From Bacillota bacterium (lineage in GTDB: Bacteria > Bacillota_I > Bacilli_A > RFN20 > CAG-826), in contig JAEZSD010000075.1 in the NCBI GenBank assembly GCA_023422095.1, positions 1 to 27,570 of the forward strand: a DNA stretch of 27,570 nucleotides. Direction: 5' to 3'. Every line of letters starts with the position of its first letter. Position 1 is the stretch's first letter. Below the pieces are notes generated by a model. It did no database searches. It was not told the origin of the DNA and saw nothing but the letters and a program-made list of their open reading frames with translations. The translations under genes were made by a program, and so were the position numbers. Positions 6,278 to 14,390 of the stretch are shown here, one piece after another.

Positions 6278-7126
6278 ATGAACGATTTGCAAAAGTGTCA
6301 GTTAGAAATACTTAAAGCTTTTATTGAGGTTTGTGAAGAACATCATTTGCAATATTATCTTGTGGGTGGAACCGCTATTGGGGCTGTTCGCCACCAAGGC
6401 TTTATCCCTTGGGATGATGATATTGATATCGGTCTCCCTCGAGAGGATTACGACAAATTTGTTTCTTTAAAAAGCCCTTTTAAAAATTCTCAGTATTTTA
6501 TTCAAACCTATAAAACTGATCCCAATTATCTTTATAATTTTGCAAAAATTCGTGATTCAAACACTACTTTCATTGAAAAGCCCTATGCTCATCATCAGAT
6601 GAATCATGGCGTTTGGATTGATGTGTATCCTATCGATGGAATGAGTTATGAAAATAAGCCTGCCAAGAAACTCGCTAAAAAAGTCCATCGTGTATGGGGC
6701 AACGTTTTCTTGATGTATCTCGGGGCTTTTTATCGCAAAATTACTGCCCGAACTTGGTATATTGATATCCCTCTAAATATAGTCGCTTTATTGTTTTGGT
6801 GGACTAATATAGGCCACTATCGCAATAAAATGATTGATCGTTTTGCTAAAAAAATCGCTTATGATAAAGCTGTGCTGGTGGGAAATATTTTTGGTAATAA
6901 CGCCAATAGAGAAGCAATGCCGAAAGAAATATTTGAAGAAGGAAGCCACGTTCTTTTTGAGGGAGTTGATGTCATTGTCCCCAAGGATTATGATAAATAC
7001 TTAACTCTTCTGTTTGGAGATTATATGAAAATGCCTCCAGTTGAAAAGAGAGTTGGCCATCATTATCACAAAGGATTATCGTTAACTGTTGATTATAAAA
7101 CATTCTGCAAAAAGAATCGTTTATGA
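6278..7126 (+). CDS. LicD-family phosphotransferase (nucleotidyltransferase fold)
   Basis: A 282-aa LicD-family protein. The core motif is at residues 28-50: LVGGTAIGAVRHQ, then PWDDDIDIG with DDDID at 46-50 giving the metal-binding acidic residues. Family members transfer phospho-alcohol groups (phosphocholine, ribitol-phosphate) from CDP carriers to glycans; the animal members fukutin and FKRP use CDP-ribitol. Here the next two genes are TarI- and TarJ-like, the pair that makes CDP-ribitol, so ribitol-5-phosphate transfer is the favoured inference. Phosphocholine transfer is the alternative. The gene stops with TGA 10 nt before the TarI start. A TATTAT -10 sits 6 nt before the ATG and no ribosome binding site is seen, so the first gene is probably leaderless. 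Confidence 0.85.
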   Translation: MNDLQKCQLEILKAFIEVCEEHHLQYYLVGGTAIGAVRHQGFIPWDDDIDIGLPREDYDKFVSLKSPFKNSQYFIQTYKTDPNYLYNFAKIRDSNTTFIEKPYAHHQMNHGVWIDVYPIDGMSYENKPAKKLAKKVHRVWGNVFLMYLGAFYRKITARTWYIDIPLNIVALLFWWTNIGHYRNKMIDRFAKKIAYDKAVLVGNIFGNNANREAMPKEIFEEGSHVLFEGVDVIVPKDYDKYLTLLFGDYMKMPPVEKRVGHHYHKGLSLTVDYKTFCKKNRL

Positions 7127-7136
7127 GGGGGTAAAT

Positions 7137-7850
7137 ATGAATATTGCATTAGTATTAGCGGCCGGAACTGGTTCAAGGATGGGAAATGCAGACAAACCCA
7201 AACAATTTTTAAATGTCTACAACAAGCCACTTCTTGTACACACTATCGAAGCTTTTGAAGTAAATGATAAAATTGAAAAAATAATTATAGTCACTAACAA
7301 GGAATATATTGATCAGGTCAAGGTTTGGTGCAAACAATACGATTTAAACAAAGTGAAAAATGTTGTCGCCGGAGGCGATTCGCGTCAAATATCGGTTTAC
7401 AATGGTCTTCAAGCTGTTGAAGCAATTGGTGCAAGTGATGAAGATATTATTGTTATTCATGACGCTGCTCGCCCATTAATCAGCCAATCTATTATTGATA
7501 AGAATATTGAGTCTTGTCTTAAATACGGGGCAGTAGATACTGTTATCCCTGCTAGCGACACCATTATTCGTTCGGTGGATAAGGAGCAGATTAAAGAAAT
7601 CCAAAATAGAAGCGAATTATTCCAAGGACAAACTCCACAAACTTTTAAATTTTCAATTATTAAGAATGCTCATGAATATGCTAAAAATCATCGCGATACG
7701 GACACTACCGACGATTGCAAACTGGTTCTTAAAGCTGGAAACTCTGTCTATTTAGTTGAGGGTTCAAAACTTAATTTTAAGATCACTACTTTTGATGACT
7801 TAATGATATTGAAAGCCTTGCTCAAACTAGGAAAATCTGAGGTTCTATAA
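7137..7850 (+). CDS. tarI: Ribitol-5-phosphate cytidylyltransferase (TarI; IspD family)
   Basis: A 237-aa cytidylyltransferase of the IspD/TarI family. The N-terminal nucleotide-binding motif LAAGTGSRMG is followed by KPKQFL (residues 20-25), then VIVTN-type strands, HDAARPL, AVDTVIPASDTI and QGQTPQTF. The last motif and the position next to a TarJ-like gene favour TarI (CTP + ribitol-5-phosphate to CDP-ribitol) over IspD. An IspD role cannot be excluded: ispF is present in this window, and no other ispD is seen. The start at 7137 follows a GAGGGGG ribosome binding site. The stop TAA overlaps the next ATG by one base (TAATG), so translation is coupled to TarJ. Confidence 0.8.
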   Translation: MNIALVLAAGTGSRMGNADKPKQFLNVYNKPLLVHTIEAFEVNDKIEKIIIVTNKEYIDQVKVWCKQYDLNKVKNVVAGGDSRQISVYNGLQAVEAIGASDEDIIVIHDAARPLISQSIIDKNIESCLKYGAVDTVIPASDTIIRSVDKEQIKEIQNRSELFQGQTPQTFKFSIIKNAHEYAKNHRDTDTTDDCKLVLKAGNSVYLVEGSKLNFKITTFDDLMILKALLKLGKSEVL

Positions 7851-8884
7851 TGTTTGTTGTCAATTACAAAGTGACTTCGCCAGGAGTCTTAGAACAATTT
7901 ATTGAAAATCTAGAGTATCAAGATAAGGTTCTTGTCTCAGTGGAAAGAATGGCGATTTGCAAAGCGGATATCCGCTACTTTCTTGGCAATCGCGATAGAT
8001 TTGTTTTAGACCATAAATATCCTCTCACCCCAATTCACGAAGCTGTAGGCATAGTCGTAAAAGACCCAACAGGCAACTTTAAGCCTGGAGATAAAGTGAT
8101 ATTGATTCCTAACTCGATTGATTCAACCTTGTGCCCAACTTGTCCTCATCAAAGATGTTTTAATGAAGAGATGGGCAATAACTATTGTCCTTTTGCCACC
8201 TTTAGAAGTAGCAACGCAGATGGATTTTTAAGAAAATTCTACGCTTGTGAACCCGCTTTATTGGTTAAGTATTCTCCCGATGTCGATCCAAGCGTGGCAG
8301 TCTATAGTGAGCTATTGAGTGTCGCTAATGCCGCATGCCGTAGAATTGATTTTTCCAAGGCGAAAAAAATAGCAATATTTGGGGATGGAATTATGGCTTA
8401 TGTAGTATATATGGTCATCCGCCATATTTACAAAAGAGACCTAACTATCTTTGGAATTGATGAGAATAAACTCGCAATGTTTAAAGAAGCAAAGGCAATC
8501 ACAATTAACGACTATGATAACTACCCTTTTGATACTCTCATTGAGTGTGTCGGAGGTAAATTTAGCGAAACCGCCATTAATCAAATGATTGATATCGCTC
8601 AGGTCGGAGCCGATCTCATTCTGATGGGTGTCAGCGAAGGCGGTGCAAACATTAATACTCGTAAAATTCTTGAAAAAGGGTTGAATCTCAAGGGAATAAC
8701 TCGGAGTTCCCGACTCGACTTCGAAACTGTTGCGAAAGCCCTAGATAATAAAGAATTACAAAAGGCAATTAAACCGATGGTTATTTCTGAGACAACTATC
8801 AAAAGCATTCATGATATCTATCACTGTTATGAAGCCGACATTGCCAATACAAAAGTTATTGGCAAACATATAATGAAGTTTTAA
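7850..8884 (+). CDS. tarJ: Ribulose-5-phosphate reductase (TarJ; zinc-type alcohol dehydrogenase family)
   Basis: A 344-aa medium-chain dehydrogenase resembling TarJ. The catalytic zinc site starts at C37 (MAICKADIRYFLGNRD) and continues at H63-E64. A second Cys set, C95, C98, C103 and C113, forms a structural-zinc-like loop. Later come the dinucleotide-binding IFGDGIMAYVV, ECVGG, NQMIDIAQVGADLILMGVSE and NTRKILEKGLNLKG segments typical of TarJ. It would reduce D-ribulose-5-phosphate to ribitol-5-phosphate with NADPH, feeding TarI. A GAGG lies before the ATG, which overlaps the tarI stop. The operon ends in a strong terminator shared with cysQ. Confidence 0.85.
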   Translation: MFVVNYKVTSPGVLEQFIENLEYQDKVLVSVERMAICKADIRYFLGNRDRFVLDHKYPLTPIHEAVGIVVKDPTGNFKPGDKVILIPNSIDSTLCPTCPHQRCFNEEMGNNYCPFATFRSSNADGFLRKFYACEPALLVKYSPDVDPSVAVYSELLSVANAACRRIDFSKAKKIAIFGDGIMAYVVYMVIRHIYKRDLTIFGIDENKLAMFKEAKAITINDYDNYPFDTLIECVGGKFSETAINQMIDIAQVGADLILMGVSEGGANINTRKILEKGLNLKGITRSSRLDFETVAKALDNKELQKAIKPMVISETTIKSIHDIYHCYEADIANTKVIGKHIMKF

Positions 8885-8888
8885 AAAC

Positions 8889-8926
8889 AAAAAACAGCGC
8901 AATTTCCAATTAAACGCTGTTTTTTT
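8889..8926. terminator. Bidirectional terminator between tarJ and cysQ
   Basis: The arms AAAAAACAGCG and CGCTGTTTTTT form a perfect 11-bp stem with T runs on both strands. It serves both convergent operons. Confidence 0.9.
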
Positions 8927-8929
8927 CTT

Positions 8930-9706
8930 TTATAGAAGGATGTTTTCTTTGCGATTAGCAACAATATAGCCTTTACGATTATATACATCTTTTCGGTTAT
9001 ATGTTATTTCTTTTCCGTCTGGCTCAATGAATAAGCCACCAGCTTCAATTACAATAATTTGACTTGCAGCAGTATCCCATTCTTTGGTGCCGGAGCTCAT
9101 GCGATATGTGATTTCTGCTAAGCCATGAGCAATGCGGCAGGGCTTTAAAGATGAGCCGTATTTTTGGATGTGTTTTATCTTGTCAGAATGTTTTTCAATA
9201 AGAGCTCTTTCAATATCATTGGAATGGAAGACACTACAAAGAACAGTGAGATCATCTATTTTATCATTAACATGGATCTTTTGGTCGTGCCCATTATTAC
9301 GATAGAAGGCGCCATGGTTTTCGGAAGCGTAATAAATTTCACCCGTTAAAGGAACAACGACAATTCCAACAACTATTTTATGCTTGTAGGATAATGCGAT
9401 ATTGGTAGTGAAACCTCCGTCTCTCGCGACGAAATCTTTTGTTCCATCAACAGGATCAACGATCCAAACATAATCATTATTTAGTCTTGAAATATCGTCT
9501 TCGCTTTCTTCGGTCAAAAAGGCGTAATTTGGAAAAGCTTTTCCTAATATTTCACGAATAATTTTGTCAGCATTTTTATCAGCTAAAGTGACGGGAGAAT
9601 TGTCTTCTTTTATTTCAACATCAAAGTTTTGATTATAAATGACAAGGATTTCCTTTTGAGCGGCTAGGCCTGCCTCAATAGCGACCTGAAGTTCTTTTTC
9701 CCACAT
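8930..9706 (-). CDS. cysQ: 3'(2'),5'-bisphosphate nucleotidase / inositol-monophosphatase family (CysQ-like)
   Basis: A 258-aa IMPase-superfamily phosphatase. Visible metal ligands are E67-E68 in LTEESED, the DPVDGTKDF motif (D84, D87) and EWDTAASQIIVIEAGG near the C-terminus. These motifs, including the D-G-T-K/R-x-F form, fit CysQ, which converts 3'-phosphoadenosine-5'-phosphate (pAp) to AMP. It is the last gene of argS-rpoE-nrnA-cysQ; its Shine-Dalgarno GGAG lies within the last codons of nrnA and the gap is 6 nt. NrnA family members also dephosphorylate pAp, so the pair may form a nucleotide-salvage unit. Inositol or another sugar phosphate remains possible as substrate. Confidence 0.85.
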   Translation of the reverse strand: MWEKELQVAIEAGLAAQKEILVIYNQNFDVEIKEDNSPVTLADKNADKIIREILGKAFPNYAFLTEESEDDISRLNNDYVWIVDPVDGTKDFVARDGGFTTNIALSYKHKIVVGIVVVPLTGEIYYASENHGAFYRNNGHDQKIHVNDKIDDLTVLCSVFHSNDIERALIEKHSDKIKHIQKYGSSLKPCRIAHGLAEITYRMSSGTKEWDTAASQIIVIEAGGLFIEPDGKEITYNRKDVYNRKGYIVANRKENILL

Positions 9707-9712
9707 AGTTAA

Positions 9713-10669
9713 TTAGTTCTCCTTATTGAAATTTCGGATTGACTCATCTAAGTCACAAATGACTTGATTAATTAAGGAAGGCTCTGAATTTGGTAGAGTT
9801 ACTCCCGCGGCAAGAACATGTCCACCACCACCATATTTTAGAGCGATAGGCTGCACAGCAGGACCATTGCTTCGGAATTCAACGTGGTTAGTTCCATCTT
9901 CGTTTTCGACAAAGAATACCCAAATTGGATACCCTTTTATATTGCCTATCAAATTGACCATACTTCCAGCTTTGCTGGCGGAAAGATGGTAGGTAGCTAG
10001 TTGTTCTTTATTTATTAGCAAATAAATTACCCCATCTTTAGTTTTTTGGTAGCGCGAAAATACAAAACCTTTGAAGCCTAACGATTTTTCTTCAGTTATA
10101 TTAAGAATGCGATTGAGTCCTGTTGGATCGGCACCTTGTTCACACAACCAAGCAACTTGGCGAAACGCTCTTGGATAATCGGTAATGTATTGGAACCTTC
10201 CAGTGTCAGTGAGAATTCCAAGAAAAAGGGCATCCGCAACAACATTGTTGATCTTAAGATTTGCTTCAACGATAAAATCGGCGATAAGCTCACAGGTTGA
10301 ATTTGCTTCTTCTTTCACAACAAAGAATCCTTCAGTGAAAGTTCCATTATCAACATGATGATCGATTTTAACCCAAGCCAATGCTTTTTTGATTCGTTGG
10401 TCTTCCATACGAGAAATGTCATTTCCATCTACCAAAATAGCAAGTGACTTAGTCATTGTCGCATCATCAACTTGGTCTAGAGTACCAAGTTTAGAAAAGA
10501 AAACCGGAACGCCGCTTCCCACGGCATTTATAATCTTGTCAGGAAAAGTTAAACGAAGAGAGTCCCGTAATCCGATTTGTGCACCATAGCAATCTCCATC
10601 TGGATTGATGTGGCCAAAGATGGTTATCGTATCATGCTTTTTTATTTGTTCTAGAATTTTCTCAAACAT
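9713..10669 (-). CDS. nrnA: DHH/DHHA1 phosphoesterase, nanoRNase/pAp phosphatase (NrnA)
   Basis: A 318-aa DHH phosphoesterase. Metal ligands are visible at H20-x3-D24-x-D26 (GHINPDGDCYG), D81 (LVDGND) and DHH 103-105 (KIDHHVDN), with the later FLGILTDTGRF. The DHHA1 substrate domain ends in GGGGHVLAAG. NrnA degrades 2-5-nt RNAs to mononucleotides and dephosphorylates pAp. The ATG overlaps the rpoE stop (TAATG) and no separate ribosome binding site is seen, so translation is coupled. The length is normal for the family. Confidence 0.93.
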   Translation of the reverse strand: MFEKILEQIKKHDTITIFGHINPDGDCYGAQIGLRDSLRLTFPDKIINAVGSGVPVFFSKLGTLDQVDDATMTKSLAILVDGNDISRMEDQRIKKALAWVKIDHHVDNGTFTEGFFVVKEEANSTCELIADFIVEANLKINNVVADALFLGILTDTGRFQYITDYPRAFRQVAWLCEQGADPTGLNRILNITEEKSLGFKGFVFSRYQKTKDGVIYLLINKEQLATYHLSASKAGSMVNLIGNIKGYPIWVFFVENEDGTNHVEFRSNGPAVQPIALKYGGGGHVLAAGVTLPNSEPSLINQVICDLDESIRNFNKEN

Positions 10670-11052
10670 TAAAGGGTGTCAACTTCCTCTTCGCTTTCAA
10701 CGGGTAAATCTTCTTCAACTTTTTTCTCTTCGAATATTTCGTTATATTCTTTTTCTTCGATTTCCTCTTCTTCATCGTCATCCGCAGCTTCAACATCGCT
10801 GTAGACATCTTTCATGTCGATGTGGACTTTATCAAAGGTGTGGCGACTGCGAAGATCCCAGGTGTTTTCACCTAAGGTGACAAATCTTCCGTCCAATACT
10901 AAATTAGTGTAGAAACGGCTGATTTTTCTGTCCAATTCCTCTTTGGTGAGATCAGATTGTTTCGCGATGTACTCGCAAATTTCAGCGAACGGTACTGGTT
11001 CGCTTTGGGTACTTATGAATTCATAAGTGAGGTCTAATAATGATTTTGGCAT
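10669..11052 (-). CDS. rpoE: RNA polymerase delta subunit (RpoE)
   Basis: A 127-aa protein with an N-terminal HARE-HTH domain (about residues 1-75, with FAEICEYIAKQSDL and the W-containing LGENTWDLRSRH). A strongly acidic disordered tail rich in Asp and Glu follows (about residues 90-127). This two-part layout is diagnostic of the Firmicutes delta subunit, which helps RNA polymerase recycle and favours selective initiation. The start at 11052 follows GGAGAAGGAG. A longer reading from 11094 would overlap argS and is not supported. It lies 16 nt after argS, whereas B. subtilis has it before pyrG. Confidence 0.92.
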   Translation of the reverse strand: MPKSLLDLTYEFISTQSEPVPFAEICEYIAKQSDLTKEELDRKISRFYTNLVLDGRFVTLGENTWDLRSRHTFDKVHIDMKDVYSDVEAADDDEEEEIEEKEYNEIFEEKKVEEDLPVESEEEVDTL

Positions 11053-11068
11053 ATTTTCTCCTTCTCCT

Positions 11069-12688
11069 TTACATTTTTTGGGGAGCACTAACACCGACTA
11101 ACTTGAGGGCGTTTTTTAATACTTGTTTGCTTGCTAAGCAAAGTGCTAAGCGTGAACCGCTGACTGATGGGTTTTCAGAATCTATTACTCTACATTCAGT
11201 ATAAAAGTGATGAACACCTTCTGCTAAATCATGAATGTAGTTAGTAATCTTGTAAGGGGCTCTTTCTCTAGCGGCGTCTTGAACAACGCTTTGGAATTGG
11301 AAGAGTTGCTTTAATAAGGCTGTTTCGCTTTCCTTTTCAAGCTTTTCTCCGGATAAATCGAGAGCGATATCTTTACCTTGCTCTAAGATTGAACTTAATC
11401 GAGCATGAGCATACTGAGCATAGTAGACAGGATTATTCGCACTTTGCTCGACTGCTAAGTCCATATCGAAATCGAGGTGGCCAGTGCTTGCGCGCATCGC
11501 GAAGAGATAGCGGGTGGAATCAACGCCAACCTCTTCGAATAATTCTCTCAAAGTGATGGCGTTGCCTGTTCTTTTAGATGCTTTAATTTCAACACCATTT
11601 TTAATTATCCGCACCATCTGAATGAGTTCAATTTCTAGAACATCAGCGGAATATCCATGCATCATTAATGCACTTTTCATACGGTTAATATAGCCATGAT
11701 GATCGGCTCCGAGAACATCTATTAATAAATCATATCCACGAGATAATTTATCAACATGATAGACAATGTCAGGCATGAAATAGGTATATTGCCCATCGCT
11801 CTTTTTTATAACCCGATCCTTGTCATCGAGATAGTCTGTCGTTTTTAAAACAAGGGCATTTCCATCTTGATAAATGTGGGGTTTCAAGAAATCTAGTTCT
11901 TTCTCGATGGCTCCATTACTGCGAACCTTTAATTCGCTTGAAAAAACATCAAAAACAATACCAAAGTCGCGTAAATCTTGTTTAATTCTGTCTAATTCAA
12001 GAGCCATTCCTCGTTGTTTAAAATAAGAAATTGGGTCATCCATACTCAAAGCTTTATCGCCAACTTCTTTTATAATTTGCGCAGCAATATGTTTGATGTC
12101 TTCACCATGATAACCATCTTCTGGGATTGGTGTATCCAACCCTAATTGTTGTTGATAACGGGCTTGAATGGATTCGGCTAGATGAGTGATTTGATTACCG
12201 GCGTCATTGATATAATATTCGCGAGTAACTTGATAACCAGCAAATGACAAAATGCGACAAATCGAATCTCCGATAGCGGCTCCACGAGCGTGGCCAACAT
12301 GAAGTTCACCAGTTGGATTTGCGCTAACAAATTCTACATTAATTTTTTTATTTTTCGAATCGCCTTTTCCATAATTATCACCTTGTTCGACAATCTTGGA
12401 AATAACGGCTTGAAGAGAATCATTTTTGATAAAAAAATTGATGAAACCTGGTCCGGCAATTTCAATTTTTTCAATGCTTTCCATATCGAGGCGATCGATA
12501 ATATCCTGAGCAACTTCGCGAGGTGATTTTCCAAAAAGGCGACTTTTTTTCATCGCAATGTTGGTGGCATAGTCACCATGGGCAGTATCTCGGCCATGTT
12601 CAATTACAATTTCTTCAAGAGAAACCGATTGACCTAGGTCAATGATTGCCTTTTGAATCTTATCTTTTAAAATTTGCTCAATATTCAT
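11069..12688 (-). CDS. argS: Arginyl-tRNA synthetase
   Basis: A complete class I synthetase of 539 aa. An N-terminal Add-1 domain (about 1-100, with HGDYATNIAM) is followed by the HIGH-type motif HVGH (130-133) after VSANPTGELH. A KMSKS-type KASKRTG sits about two thirds along, and the C-terminal DALR anticodon-binding domain includes NPVYYAQYAHAR. It charges tRNA-Arg. It is first in argS-rpoE-nrnA-cysQ. Promoter elements TTGTCT and TATAAT lie just upstream; the predicted leader is about 8 nt and lacks a Shine-Dalgarno. Confidence 0.97.
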   Translation of the reverse strand: MNIEQILKDKIQKAIIDLGQSVSLEEIVIEHGRDTAHGDYATNIAMKKSRLFGKSPREVAQDIIDRLDMESIEKIEIAGPGFINFFIKNDSLQAVISKIVEQGDNYGKGDSKNKKINVEFVSANPTGELHVGHARGAAIGDSICRILSFAGYQVTREYYINDAGNQITHLAESIQARYQQQLGLDTPIPEDGYHGEDIKHIAAQIIKEVGDKALSMDDPISYFKQRGMALELDRIKQDLRDFGIVFDVFSSELKVRSNGAIEKELDFLKPHIYQDGNALVLKTTDYLDDKDRVIKKSDGQYTYFMPDIVYHVDKLSRGYDLLIDVLGADHHGYINRMKSALMMHGYSADVLEIELIQMVRIIKNGVEIKASKRTGNAITLRELFEEVGVDSTRYLFAMRASTGHLDFDMDLAVEQSANNPVYYAQYAHARLSSILEQGKDIALDLSGEKLEKESETALLKQLFQFQSVVQDAARERAPYKITNYIHDLAEGVHHFYTECRVIDSENPSVSGSRLALCLASKQVLKNALKLVGVSAPQKM

Positions 12689-12702
12689 ATATTTGACACT
12701 TA

Positions 12703-12730
12703 ATTATACTTATAATAAAGTATAAGACAA
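12703..12730 (-). promoter_or_regulatory. Promoter of argS with overlapping inverted repeat
   Basis: On the minus strand TTGTCT and TATAAT are spaced by 16 nt, with 14 nt from the -10 to the ATG. The perfect inverted repeat TTATACTT-N6-AAGTATAA (12704-12725) covers the spacer and part of the -10, so it could bind a regulator or form a small hairpin. No T-box-like leader is present. Confidence 0.6.
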
Positions 12731-12731
12731 G

Positions 12732-13205
12732 TTATTTCCCCTCCAACAATACGATTGCATCTGCTTGTACGGCTTTTTTCTGTCCAATTGAATCCATTTT
12801 TTCATTAGTTCCAACTTTGACCGAAACGCAAGATATGTCGATGTTAAGCAAATGAGCGAGATTATTTCTCATTGCAATTTTATAATCTTTTAGTTTTGGT
12901 TCTTCTAAGCGGATTGAGACATCAACGTTTCCCACATAATAGCCAAGATCATTCATTAGTTTAACGACATGGGCAACAAGTTCAGCACTATTGATTCCAT
13001 TATATTTTGAGTCTGATGTTGGAAAATGATCACCTAAATCACCGAGAGCCAATGCGCCTAAAATGGCTTCTGAAACAGCGTGATAAACTACATCTCCATC
13101 CGAATGAGCAAGTTCACCAAAAGGGGCAGGCACAACAACTCCTGCAAGAATTAGTTTCCGATTTGGCACCAGTTGATGAATGTCGCTTGCAAAACCTATC
13201 TTCAT
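12732..13205 (-). CDS. ispF: 2-C-methyl-D-erythritol 2,4-cyclodiphosphate synthase
   Basis: A 157-aa IspF. The metal site is D8-x-H10 (FASDIHQ) and H42 (DVVYHAV). HSDGDV is at 34-39, with the GALALGDLGDHFP segment and the C-terminal VGTNEKMDSIGQKKAVQADAI. IspF carries out the fifth step of the MEP isoprenoid pathway, so this organism makes isoprenoids by MEP. The start at 13205 follows AGGAAAG and lies 1 nt after the ychF stop. A longer reading to 13253 would overlap ychF by 47 nt and adds nothing family-like. Confidence 0.95.
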   Translation of the reverse strand: MKIGFASDIHQLVPNRKLILAGVVVPAPFGELAHSDGDVVYHAVSEAILGALALGDLGDHFPTSDSKYNGINSAELVAHVVKLMNDLGYYVGNVDVSIRLEEPKLKDYKIAMRNNLAHLLNIDISCVSVKVGTNEKMDSIGQKKAVQADAIVLLEGK

Positions 13206-13206
13206 A

Positions 13207-14325
13207 TTATTTCTTTCCTGAGACATTGAATTTGAAAAACATAATGTCTCCATCTTTTGGATAATAACCCTTTCCTTGAGTTTTTAATTTGCCGGCTTCT
13301 TTGACAGCGCTCTCGCTTTTTAGAGAGTTAATGTCATCGTAAGCGTAAACTTCTGCGCAAATAAATCCTCTTTGAAAGTCAGTGTGAATGATACCAGCGC
13401 ATTCTGGGGCAGACATTCCATTTTGGAATGTCCAAGCGCGACATTCGTCCGCTCCGACAGTAAAAAATGTCGAGAGATTAAGGAGATTATAAGTGGCTCT
13501 AATAAGTCGAGCTAAACCTGATTCGTGAATATTTAAATCTTGTAAGAACATTTGTTGTTCTTCCTTTGAAAGACTGGAAATTTCGCTTTCAATTTGGCAA
13601 GAAACAGGGATGACTTCGTTTCCTTCTTTGTGGGCATGTTCTACCACTAGTTGGTAAAAGGAAGAATTCGATGGGTTTGCCAAATCCGTTTCACTAACAT
13701 TAGCGACATAGATAATTGGTTTTTTGGTTAAGAAATGGAAATTGTTCCGACATAGTAATTCCTGTTCCTCGTTGAGGGAAACACTGCGAGCCGGAAGCCC
13801 TTGTTCAAGAGCGTTTTTGATTAGGGTTAAGACACCCATTTCAAAAATGGAATCCTTGTCTTTTAGGATACGAGCTTTATTTTCAATTTTTTCGATTCTT
13901 TTGCTTACAGTTTCATAGTCCGCCATGACAAGTTCGAGATTAATAATTTCAATATCCCTAATTGGGTCGACACTTGTTTCGACATGGACAATATCAGGAT
14001 CTTCAAAACATCGTACTACTTCCACAATTGCATCGCATTCGCGAATATGCGATAGAAATTGGTTACCCAATCCTTCACCTTTTGATGCCCCGCGAACTAA
14101 TCCGGCTATATCGTAGAATTCAATAGTGGCGGGCACTCTTTTTAAGGGTTTAAATAAGTTAGTTAAAAAATCCAATCGATCATCAGGAACTGCAACTACT
14201 CCAGTGTTGGGATTGATAGTGGCAAAAGGATAGTTGGCAGCTTCGACATGGGAATTAGTAATAGCGTTAAAAAGAGTTGATTTTCCAACATTTGGCAAAC
14301 CGACAATTCCTGCTTTCAAACCCAT
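13207..14325 (-). CDS. ychF: Obg-family GTPase/ATPase YchF (OLA1)
   Basis: A 372-aa YchF. The G1 P-loop GLPNVGKST is at residues 9-17, followed by NYPFATINPN (switch I), DIAGLVRGASKGEGLGNQFL (G3 and switch II), YVANVSE in the G4 region and a C-terminal TGS domain with GADECRAWT and IHTDFQRGFICAEV. YchF binds ribosomes and hydrolyses ATP; its role in stress and translation is known only in outline. It is transcribed with ispF. The promoter is TTGTTT-N16-TATAAT just upstream, and the leader has no clear Shine-Dalgarno. Confidence 0.97.
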   Translation of the reverse strand: MGLKAGIVGLPNVGKSTLFNAITNSHVEAANYPFATINPNTGVVAVPDDRLDFLTNLFKPLKRVPATIEFYDIAGLVRGASKGEGLGNQFLSHIRECDAIVEVVRCFEDPDIVHVETSVDPIRDIEIINLELVMADYETVSKRIEKIENKARILKDKDSIFEMGVLTLIKNALEQGLPARSVSLNEEQELLCRNNFHFLTKKPIIYVANVSETDLANPSNSSFYQLVVEHAHKEGNEVIPVSCQIESEISSLSKEEQQMFLQDLNIHESGLARLIRATYNLLNLSTFFTVGADECRAWTFQNGMSAPECAGIIHTDFQRGFICAEVYAYDDINSLKSESAVKEAGKLKTQGKGYYPKDGDIMFFKFNVSGKK

Positions 14326-14354
14326 AATTCAATACACCCACTTATAGCGTGTAT

Positions 14355-14382
14355 ATTATATACGCGTGTAAAAGAAAAACAA
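14355..14382 (-). promoter_or_regulatory. Promoter of ychF-ispF
   Basis: On the minus strand TTGTTT and TATAAT are spaced by 16 nt, and the -10 ends 29 nt before the ATG. The -10 lies in the palindrome GTATATAATATAC. The predicted leader of about 22 nt lacks a clear Shine-Dalgarno. A second box, TATAAG, lies 15 nt before the ATG. Confidence 0.6.
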
Positions 14383-14390
14383 AGCCATCT

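Noticed and set aside
10605..10880. Plus-strand frame rich in Arg, His and Leu
   Set aside because: It is the reverse complement of the repetitive acidic tail of the RNA polymerase delta subunit; the composition is a mirror effect.
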